Shown piece after piece: positions 55,436 to 64,000 of a DNA stretch of 64,000 nucleotides (position 1 is the first letter of the stretch; every line of letters starts with the position of its first letter). The position numbers and the translations under genes were made by a program. This stretch comes from Fagopyrum homotropicum (lineage: Eukaryota; Streptophyta; Magnoliopsida; Caryophyllales; Polygonaceae): contig BSWB01000004.1 in assembly GCA_033239125.1 (NCBI GenBank), positions 141,678,926-141,742,925 of the forward strand, read 5' to 3'. A model generated the notes under the pieces. The model ran no database searches. It was not told the DNA's origin and worked only from the letters and a program-made list of their open reading frames with translations.

Positions 55436-57015
55436 AGTATGCTTTTCTTTGTAAGAATTCTACTTATCCGGTTATTGTGAATGCATGCTTGAATGATGAT
55501 GAACTTGCTAGATTGTTGCATGAATTGAGATTGCATAGGAAAGCTATAGGCTATACCATTGATGATTTAGTTGGCATTAAACCTTCTTTATGCATTCATA
55601 AGATCTTAATGGAAGATAATCATAAACCTTCAATTGAACCTCAAAGAAGACTAAACCCAATCATGAAAGAAGTAGTAAAGAAGGAGATTCTTAAATTGCT
55701 AGATGCGGGAATCATTTTCCCGATTTCGGATAGTAAATGGGTTAGTCCCGTGCATGTGGTTCCTAAGAAGGGTGGGATGACCGTAGTGACCAATGAGAAT
55801 AATGAACTAATTCCGACTAGAACGGTTACGGGATGGAGGATGTGTATAGACTATAGGAAACTAAATGTGGCCTCTAGGAAAGATCACTTCCCTCTTCCCT
55901 TTATTGACCAAATGCTAGAGAGATTAGCTCAACATTCTCACTTTTGCTACTTAGATGGCTATATTGGATTCTTCCAAATCCCTATCCACCCCGATGACCA
56001 AGAGAAAACTACATTCACATGTCCTTGGGGTACATTTGCATATATGAGAATGCCATTTGGGTTGTGTAATGCACCCGCCACCTTTCAAAGGTGTATGATG
56101 GCTATCTTTTCTGAGTATATTGAAAACATCATGGAAGTGTTTATGGATGATTTCTCTGTTTATGGGTCTTCATTTGATGATTGTTTAGCTAACTTGTCTT
56201 TGGTGCTTAAGAGATGCGAGGAGACAAACCTTGTCTTAAATTGAGAAAAATGCCACTTCATGGTAAGTGAAGGCATTGTATTGGGACACTTGGTGTCAAA
56301 CCGTGGCATTGAGGTTGATAGGGCTAAGATAGAGACGATTGAGAAGTTGCCACCACCTACCTCGGTGAAGGGGGTAAGGAGTTTTCTAGGGCATGCCGGT
56401 TTTTACCAAAGATTCATTAAAGATTTCTCTAAGATTTCTAAGCCTCTTACTAACCTACTAATGAAAGATGTTGAGTTTGTTTTCTCCAAGAATTTCCTTG
56501 AGGCTTTTTGTAGGTTGAAGAACGCTTTGATCTCCGCACCTATCATGCAACCTCCGGATTGGAGTTTACCGTTTGAGATCATGTGTGACGCGAGTGATGT
56601 AGCCGTTGGGGCTTTTTTGGGACAAAGGAAAGATGGGCTTACACATGCCATCTATTATGCTAGCAAGATGCAAGATGATGCCCAACTCAATTATGCTACT
56701 ACCGAGAAGGAGTTGCTAGCGTTTGTGTATGCATTTGAGAAGTTCCGCTCGTATCTTGTTGGATCGAAGGTCATTGTGTATACGGATCATGCTGCGATCC
56801 GTTATCTCCTTACAAAGAAGGATGCCAAGCCTCGCTTGATTCGGTGGATCCTTCTTCTTCAAGAGTTTGACTTGGAAATCTGGGATAAGAAAGGGTCCGA
56901 AAATTCTGTGGCGGACCGCCTTAGTAGACTCCCACCATTGGAGCTTGAGAGAGATGACACCCGATTGATGACTCATTCCGGGATGAGCAATTGTAAATGG
57001 TGGAGGAGTGCTTGA
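55339..57015 (+). pseudogene. pol: A4 reverse transcriptase and RNase H
   Basis: RT in 55339-56244 (CIDYRKLN, MPFGLCNAPATFQR, FMDD), interrupted by TGA at 56242-56244 where relatives have TGG; the frame resumes at 56245 through the RT thumb and RNase H (MCDASDVAVGA, TDHAAIRYLL, SVADRLSRL). It is lost near 56960-57015. Confidence 0.87.
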
Positions 57016-57056
57016 TTCAAGTGTCCAAGGGAAATGAGCCATGATATGCCGACATT

Positions 57057-58320
57057 GTGAACTACCTTGTGTGTGAGGAGGTGTCACCCGGTTTGTCCTA
57101 TGCCCAAAGGAAGAAGTTCTTCAAGGATGTGAGGCATTACTATTGGAGTGAACCGCTTTTGTTTAAGAGAGGTCCGGATAGAGTCTTTAGGAGATGCATA
57201 TCGGAGGATGAGGTGGAGAGTGTGATCCGCCATTGTCATTCCTTGCCATGTGGAGGGCATGCTAGCTCACACAAGACTTGTGCAAAGGTGTTGCAATCCG
57301 GGTTTTATTGGCCAAGTTTATTCAAGGATGTGTAGAATTTTGTGGTAGCTTGTGATGCTTGCCAAAGAACGGGAAACATCTCAAGGAGGAATGAGATGCC
57401 CTTGAACAACATACAAGAGGTGAAGATATTTGATGTGTACGTGGGGTGTGGACTTCATGGGACCATTCCCTTCTTCATGTGGCAATCTCTACATCCTATT
57501 GGCGGTGGACTATGTTTCAAGATGGGTGGAGGCAATCACCTCTCCCACAAATGATGCCAAGGTTATGGTACGGTTCTTCAACCGAGTGATCTTTCCTAGG
57601 TTTGGGACACCAAGGGTGATCATAAGTGATGGAGGAAAGCACTTCACAAATAGGAACTTTGGAACACTTTTGGCTAAGTATGGGGTGACTCATAAGGTGG
57701 CAACACCTTACCACCCCCAAACTAGTGGCCAAGTGTAGATCGCCAACCGGGAGATAAAAGGGATCCTTGAGAAGACGGTTTCTAGGATAAGAAAGGATTG
57801 GGCTATGAAGCTCGATGATGCTTTGTGGGCTTATAGGACCGCTTTCAAGACACCGATTGGCACCACTCCCTACAAGCTAGTTTATGGCAAGTCTTGCCAC
57901 CTTCCGGTAGAGATGGAGCATAGAGCGTATTGGGCCATAAGGTGGCTGAATTTTGACCTCAAGAAGGCTGGAGAGAAGAGGTTGCTTGATATGAACGCCC
58001 TTGAGGAGATCCGGTTGGATGCCTATGAAAACGCCCGGATCTACAAGGAAAGGACCAAACGTTGGCATGACAAGCGTCTCATCCCGAAGGAGTTGAGTGA
58101 AGGTGACCTTGTCCTTCTCTTCAACTCAAGGTTGCGGCTCTTCCCCGGAAAGCTAAAGTCAAGATGGACGGTTCCTTATGTGGTGAAAAAGATATTTCCC
58201 CATGGAGCGGTTGAGATAGGAGGGGAGCATTGTGGAGACTTTAAGGTGAATGGGCACCGGTTGAAGAGGTATATCCCGGAAGCTCCGGTGGATGTGATCG
58301 CCCCACTTCACCTTGATTGA
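57057..58320 (+). pseudogene. pol: A4 integrase, catalytic Glu codon is a stop
   Basis: Zinc finger H..H in 57230-57262 and C-x2-C near 57349-57360, separated by a TAG at 57333-57335 (CAG in relatives). Frameshift near 57440. Catalytic Asp residues in VDFMGP and IISDGG. The catalytic Glu of the DD35E triad (SGQVE in A1, A2, B) is TAG at 57736-57738. The C-terminal part at 57805-58320 is open. No chromodomain. Confidence 0.87.
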
Positions 58321-59980
58321 GACGCCCCCGAGTTTGGTCAAGCTAATGACCTTAAAGAAGCGCTTGGTGGGAGGCAACCCATTGGTAGACATCTTTCCCT
58401 TTTCATTTTTGTTTTGGTTTTGATTTTTTTGTTTTTGTGTGTTTTTGTGTGTTTGGTGTTTGTGTGCTAGAGTCTAAGTAGCATGGAAGACTTGCTTGAC
58501 ATGTGGATGATGATGATGAGTCCCTCATCAATTGTGGGTGGAGCGGACGCGGAACTTGGACGGCTAGCGGTGCCTAGCGCGGGTCCCGATGCCATAACGA
58601 ACACATTGAGCTCTCTGCCATCGTTGATAGGATCATCCGCCATCAATCCACTTGAGTAATCCCAAATACCAAAGCAAACCATTTTACATTGTGAGGACCC
58701 TCTTTCACTCTTCTTTACTTTATTTACACATTGGGGACAATGTGTTTCTAAGTATGGGGTGGGGTTTTCTTGATCACTTGCATGATTAGCATCTAGGATA
58801 GTTTAATATTGTCACATGTTTTGCATTGTACATAGATATTTCGAAAAATCCAAAAAAAAAATCAGAAAAATTAAATAATTTTAGTGCTTCTAAGCTTGGG
58901 AATGACCCTTATGATGAAATTGTCTTGTGAATTGGCTATGGATGGCCTTGTGTGTTGAATAGATGAATGCATATGTGGACTTGAAGTACTTATCTTGAAA
59001 ACCATGAATGATTTGTGATTATGATGCTTGCCTTGATTGGATTGAGGATTGAAAGTCAAAATTTCACGCTAGTTCTTGCGCATCATTTAGGAATGACTAA
59101 GGCAATTCATTTTCCTCTACTTCTCATCTTGATCATGTTGCTTGAGCACCTCAATTAATGAAAATTTTGACCTCTTTTGACCCATCCGGGAATAGGAGCA
59201 TGCTAGTGTGTTGATGTGTGTGAAAAGCAAGTGTGGGGTGAAGTTGTTGATGAATGAATGTTGTGAATGAAATGCTGAAATTGTTGTGAAAGTGTAGACA
59301 AAAATATAGGTTTGGGGACATTGGTTTAAATGACGAGTAACTCGGCACCATTCACATAATCGGGTGTTTGTGCCTTGCCAAAGTCAAATAAACCGATAGT
59401 CCTAACGAGCTTTGGTATGTGTGCCCGGTGTGGATGCACCTCGAAAAATAAAAAAGCCCGAGGACGGCTAATCACCAAAGTTTCGGCTTTTGTACACCAA
59501 TGCCATTGTCTCAAAAATAAGTGAAAGAGAAAGAAAAAAAATGGAGAAAAATATACACTTGTGGGAAGTTGATCAAAAATATAAAGTTGTGGTTGTTAGG
59601 TCCTTTCCCGGATTAGCATCACGTGACCTTAGAAAAATTCCCACCTAATCACAACGTTTCTTAGCCTCTTATTTCCTAAGCCCTTTGTGACCTATTTGCA
59701 TGTGTGTAAGACTTAGTGATCTAGATTGGATATACTCATGATCATCTTGGCTTCTTTATCTTTACCTTTCATGCATGCTTTCTAGTTAAGTATAATTGTC
59801 TTTCCGTGCCTTCATTCATTTGGTGCATGATTGCTTGTCCATTTGCCATGAAACATGACTATGAAGGCGATCCAATATTAGAAGCACAATTCCAAAAAGA
59901 TTTTGTTGTTTTTTCTACATGCACAAATCATGTCATCTCTTAGTCTATAGTTGGGAGTTGCTCGGGGACGAGCAAACCTT
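58321..59980 (+). other. A4 3' noncoding region (no ORF3)
   Basis: No supported gene in 1660 bp. Hairpin core TGGGAGGCAACCCA at 58368-58381 just after pol. T/G-rich run near 58405-58460. Inverted repeat CACATTGGGGACAATGTG at about 58725-58742 followed by PPT-like core at 58750-58760. Conserved block at about 59330-59515 (CTCGGCACCATTCACATA). No palindrome cluster of the kind seen in the ORF3 spacer. Confidence 0.6.
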
Positions 59981-59995
59981 AAGTATGGGGTATTT
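59981..59995 (+). promoter_or_regulatory. A4 polypurine tract
   Basis: AAGTATGGGGTATTT directly before the LTR's TG at 59996. Confidence 0.85.
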
Positions 59996-60197
59996 TGATA
60001 ACACGATTTATGACTTAGGTTTAGGCACTCATTTAGATAGTTTTTCCGCGCATTCATGCATAGTTTAGCACTAGTTCATGACGTTTGCACATAATTCATG
60101 TATTTTGTCGAGATAGATGTCTACACGGACTTTTGCATGTTTTGTAGGTAATTTGGGAGCTTTAGGAGCTTAATCGATACATTTGAGGATCGTTCCT
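59996..60197 (+). repeat. A4 3' LTR, first 202 bp
   Basis: Nearly identical to 50571-50772, then abruptly LTR C. The missing remainder would be expected beyond the window if this is a nested insertion. Confidence 0.92.
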
Positions 60198-61796
60198 TGA
60201 TAGCATGAATTATTGTCTATATTTTGGGGTTTGTTTAGACGTTTTATCTTCAATAATATGCATGTTTGTATGTATATTATGTGATTATATTACCATTTCA
60301 TCTACCTTTGCGGGAATCGAGGTCTACACCTAGTTTTGTTGTAATCATAGGTAAAATGACACGTTTTGCATCAAAAAGGAGCAAAAGGAGCTAAGGAGTC
60401 ATTGGAGCTACATTCAGGAACATAAGGAAACATCCAGGAAGCATAGCCATGGATTAAAGATTCACTTTGGACCAGATTTGAGAGATTTCACAAACAGTTA
60501 TGATTCACCTCGGTTGACTACAGATTCACCTCGACCGAGGTGATCCAGAGAAGTCGACTCGACCGAGGCGAACACCTGGGACGCGGCGAGAATATTTTAT
60601 TCTTGGCTGAGATCTTTTATCTTTGGAAAGAGGATCTTATATTTTTGGACTTGGTTCCTGGAAGGAAGAAGATATGATAAATCATATATTTTACCTATTT
60701 TTATGGGAAGAGATCTTTCTAAGATCTCTTATCTTTGGAGAGTAATTTTCCTATAAAAAGGGTCGGATTTCCCACAAATCCGACATCCTGCATACATCCG
60801 CTATCACCCGGAATACACCGCTGCAGCCATACTCCAGTTGGGAGATTTAAAGAACCTTTTTGAAGGTTGAAGGAAGAAAGTCTATAGCTTTTATAGCTTT
60901 TTGAAGGGTTTTTGTAAGATCATCTTAGATTCCCTTCTTTGTTGTTTGTCTTGTTGGATTTCTATCCAAGGAACACTTGCTGGTTTTATAATTGATTCAG
61001 TTATTGAAGCCTTTCTCTTAAGGTTTTCTTGTTTAATTATTCTCTTTCTTCCCATATATTTGATTAATACTTTCATGATGATGAGTGGCTAATCTCTTTG
61101 TGTGATTCTAGGGTGATTGGCTGAAGGGTGTGGGAAAAACAATGATAGAATAATCTTAATCACAGTAGGACCCTGAAAGTTCGAGTCTTTACCTTAACCC
61201 TAAGCATCTCGCTCAGTCGATGAACATCTCGGCCGGGGTGAAATTTGGCTGACCAAGGTGACTTATTTGATCCGAAACTGAGAGTTAAGTGTTAGAGTTT
61301 GCCAAATCCTATTCTTATTACACCTTTCCTGGTTCAATGCAAGCCTAGGATGAGACTTACCCGGTAATTCCTTTGTTTGTTTACCAAAGATCATAAGTGT
61401 ATGTAATAAAGGTTTATCCTTTATTGGGGTTTGAGTGTGCTTCCATTCCATCTTTGTGAGTTAGCCTGAGACTTACCCGGTAAAGGTTGATTCTATTCCC
61501 TTAGGTGGCGTGTTAGTTTGAGGTTACAGTTCTTTATCTTAATTCCTTGAGACTTACCCGGTGATAGGAGTTACGGTTTGAGATCAGTGAGTAGTGAGAC
61601 TTACCCGGTGATCTATTCCACTTTAGTAACACTTTCCCTATGCAAAAATCTCAGCTTTGTCCGCTTATCTTTAGATCTTGAGTTGGAACCACAACTAGAT
61701 GCTTTAATCCCTAGAATTGCATATTTCCTTTATTGACTTTTTATCATCTTTGATTGTTTTAATTGCTTTTGTGGTTAGTAATTGCTAAAGCTTACC
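60198..61796 (+). repeat. LTR C copy, 3' end cut by E6
   Basis: Plus-strand relative of the solo LTR at 47844-49601, starting TGATAGCATG. Palindromes at about 60513-60570 and leader sites near 61207-61260; four perfect array motifs at 61352, 61468, 61549 and 61596. It ends at GCTTACC where the LTR of E6 begins, missing about 150 bp. Whether it is a solo LTR or the 5' LTR of a full element cannot be told here. Confidence 0.88.
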
Positions 61797-63632
61797 GATA
61801 ACGTGATTTATGACGTTAGTATAGGCATACATTTAGATAGTTTTCTCCGTTATTCATGCACGTTTTGGCACTAGTTCACGACGTTTACACTCATTTCGTA
61901 CATATTCCTAGAAAAGACGTCTACACGAGCTTTTGTCGGTGTTGTAGGTATTTCGGGGATCTTTTGGACATTAACCGATGCATTCGAGGGTCAAGCCTCA
62001 TGGTGGTACACATCCGAAGCTTTGAAGGATCATAATTGGAGCAACAAAGGACACAAAGACCACTATTGGTGCAAGCAATGGAGCAACTCATGGCTAGACG
62101 ATCACATCATGCTTCTATTGAAGAAAATCGGACCATCACTCAGGAATATCGGCCGATTTTCCTGAGTAGGTCGATTTTTAGGCCTTCAACAACTTAAGCC
62201 AGGTGTCCCACGATCTCTTGATCCGGCCTTGCTCTTGGTGGAGAATATAAGTGGGCCTGCAAGCTGTTGCTGAGCATCTCTCCTCTCCCACATTCTCTCA
62301 TTCACAGCTCATTGGATTGGGATAGACTTGGAGAAGAAGAAAAACTCTCTTAAATTGAAGGAAGAAGAAGAACACCAAACATAGAGTGATAGTGAGGTTT
62401 TGAGTGATTTTGAGTGATTTTTGGAGTCTTTGATTGAGGAACTATTGCAAGGATTGTTAAGAACGTTTTGGAACTTCATTTGAAGGGTTGTAAGTCTTGC
62501 TAAAACTTAGATTCAGCTGAGAGTTATTGTTTTTACTTGCTTATCTTTCATCATTCTTCTATAAAAACCATATATGCTTGTGTGATGATTTTGAATCTTG
62601 ATATGCATATTATTGGCTAGCTTATTGTGATTCTGGAGTGATGGATTGATGGTTATGGCTAGGGTGATGATAGGATGGACTTATATGTTAGTTTAGGATG
62701 ATTTGTATGCACGAAACCCATTCCAGAGAGAAAAATCGGGTTGTTCTTCAGTCAAATTGGCCGATTTGGCCATGATACACCCGATTTTCCTCTCTGTTGC
62801 TCTTTAATTGATGAATCTGTATGTTAGGGTGTTAGGGTGTTGAAATCCTAGTGTTTATTTAGCCTAATTTAGCTTAGGATCACCTAATGCTATCAACCTA
62901 AGTGAGGAAAGAGATCTACCCGATGATTTCCGATCTTAGATACCTAAGATGATGAATTCTAGGTAGTAGTGAGCCTCACAAGCCGCTATTGGATTGAGTG
63001 TGCTAGGATTATTGCTTGAGACTTACTTTTCCGAGACTTACCCGGTAAGGAGAGGTTTGCCACTTAAGTAGTGTCCGGTTTGTGTAGAATTCCCTACTTT
63101 ACCTCCTTGAGACTTACCCGGTAATAGGAGTTTGATGCGGGATTAGTGAAGTAAGAGACCTACCCGGTAATTGCTTCCATTAGTGAAACACCCTTTCCCA
63201 ACACCGCAACCTTATCCTTAGAATCTTTAGAACCTTGAGTCTAATGCCATAACCGGAAATCTTGACCTCTAGAATCCACTTTTCTCTCTTTTATCACATA
63301 TTTTGTGCTTGTGTTACTTGTTTACCTTGCTAGCTTGAGTTGTTAGTTTGTTTTATTATCATGCTTGATTTGTGATCTTTGTTTTATCACCACAAAAACC
63401 AACCAAAAACATCGAGATTTTCATTTCTTTGTTCTTTGACCTCTTCTTAGACTAGATCCACACTATCTATGACCATTGTTTGACTTGATTTCACCTTAGT
63501 CTTTGTGTTCGACCTCGGAATACTATCCCTACTACAAACGTGCCGTACACTGCGGGTTCGCTACGAGTTAGGAGAAATATATCGATTTTATAAATTGTAA
63601 AGCTTTTTGTGCTACACGTTTCTAGCGTAACA
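61797..63632 (+). repeat. E6 5' LTR
   Basis: 1836 bp. The first base(s) are decayed (CGATAACG or GATAACG where TGATAACG is expected), ending GCGTAACA. Palindrome cluster at 62122-62178, GTCCCACGATCT at 62214-62225, TATA-like ATATAAG near 62245-62251, leader site AAATTGGCCGATTT at 62754-62767. Array motif at 62911 (degenerate), 63033, 63109 and 63155. Confidence 0.9.
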
Positions 63633-63638
63633 AGTTTT

Positions 63639-63656
63639 TGGCGCCGTTGCCGGGGA
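63639..63656 (+). promoter_or_regulatory. E6 primer-binding site (tRNA-Asp)
   Basis: Exact TGGCGCCGTTGCCGGGGA, six bases after the LTR. Confidence 0.92.
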
Positions 63657-63772
63657 CTAGGTCTTGATCGAGTCATTTTTGTGATTGTTTATAGTGTAGA
63701 TCTTTCTTGTTGCTTTTGATCTCTTTTGGTGTGTGTCTTTGCTTTTCAGGACATCTCTCACTCTTTAGGTGC

Positions 63773-64000
63773 ATGCGAAGATCTCGTGGCAAGGATTTAG
63801 CTCCATTCGATCCCGAACCGGAGAAAACCCTTAGATCTAGATCCAAGAGCATTAGAAAGGGAAAAGAGATGGCCGGAAGAGATCTCCAAGCTGAGTTGGA
63901 TGAGGCTTTAGACCAAATAAGGCTAAGAGATGAGCTCTTGGAGGAAGAAAGGAGACTTGCCAATGAGAGGCAAGAAGCAACTAGGAGGGAGATTGATGAG
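63773..64000 (+). CDS. gag: E6 gag N-terminus, partial at window edge
   Basis: 76 open codons from the ATG at 63773 to the window end, no stop. Begins MRRSRGKDLAPFDPEPEKTL, matching A4 gag, then a charged heptad-like segment (LQAELDEALDQIRLRD..RRLANERQEA) predicted coiled coil, the same module that E0 and E3 carry. The upstream TTTTCAG/GACATC at about 63744-63756, also in A4, could be a splice acceptor, but this is speculative. Confidence 0.85.
   Translation, partial: MRRSRGKDLAPFDPEPEKTLRSRSKSIRKGKEMAGRDLQAELDEALDQIRLRDELLEEERRLANERQEATRREIDE

Larger units (their letters stand above)
50571..60197 (+). mobile_element. A4: Athila-type element, 3' LTR truncated
   Basis: Plus strand: 5' LTR, PBS, gag, PR, RT, RNase H, IN, 1.66 kb of 3' noncoding DNA, PPT and the first 202 bp of the 3' LTR. 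No ORF3 in the position where A1, A2 and B have one. All coding parts have stops or shifts. The 3' LTR is interrupted at 60197 by LTR C. It sits in the chromovirus integrase; the left 5 bp are ACCAG, and the right copy is not in the window. Confidence 0.92.
61797..64000 (+). mobile_element. E6: Athila-type element, 5' part only
   Basis: LTR, exact tRNA-Asp PBS and start of gag, running off the right edge. The LTR is homologous to A4's over its length but its palindromes are of the AAATCGG/CCGATTT type. Gag start is open as far as visible. Confidence 0.9.

Overview
This is repeat-only plant nuclear DNA. I found no host gene, tRNA, rRNA or CRISPR array. Almost every base belongs to LTR retrotransposons of the Ty3/gypsy superfamily, inserted into one another. 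Two groups are present. (1) Athila-type elements: primer-binding site matching plant tRNA-Asp, DLGAS protease, FMDD reverse transcriptase, DD35E integrase without chromodomain, and in some copies an extra 3' ORF ('ORF3', resembling the ATHILA ORF-1 family). (2) A decayed chromovirus-like element with a CCHC gag and an RT/RNase H of that type. This points to a large, repeat-rich flowering-plant genome, probably pericentromeric or other heterochromatin. I cannot name the species.

Layout (element names are mine). 1-1729: partial non-autonomous element E0 (minus). 1730-1994: fragment of a chromovirus-like LTR. 1995-12903: A1 (minus), 3' LTR, ORF3, pol, PR, gag, cut off inside gag. 12904-13913 plus 26973-27844: one chromovirus-like LTR split by A2, a complete minus-strand element at 13914-26967 with 5-bp target duplication CCCTC. 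27845-31853: E3 (minus), sibling of E0. 31854-34864 plus 49703-50570: a broken chromovirus (plus) split by B, a complete minus-strand element at 34865-49702 with target duplication CCTAC. B's 5' LTR is itself split by solo LTR C (47844-49601, duplication ATAGA). 50571-60197: A4 (plus), no ORF3. 60198-61796: a second copy of LTR C. 61797-64000: 5' LTR, PBS and gag start of E6, which leaves the window.

How the parts work: within an element the LTR drives a gag-PR-RT-RNaseH-IN polyprotein; tRNA-Asp primes first-strand DNA at the PBS and the polypurine tract beside the 3' LTR primes the second strand. No copy that is complete in the window is intact: nonsense changes (mostly C-to-T type) and frameshifts break all of them. 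B is the youngest (about 15 differences between 1629-bp LTRs by eye); A2 is older (about 40-45).

The most unusual signal is a family-specific palindrome system. Every Athila-type element carries clusters of an inverted repeat built on CG-NN-CG with variable arms: TTCCACGG/CCGTGGAA in A1, A2, A4, E0 and E3; AAATCGG/CCGATTT in B and E6; CACCTCG..CGAGGTG in LTR C. Clusters sit at the same places in each element (upstream of TATA, in the 5' leader, in the coding linker between PR and RT, and between pol and ORF3). The arm type is uniform within an element but changes between relatives whose surrounding LTR is homologous. A second signal is a four-copy 14-mer array (GAGACTTACCCGGT) with fixed spacing in the leaders of the LTR families of E3, C, A4 and E6.
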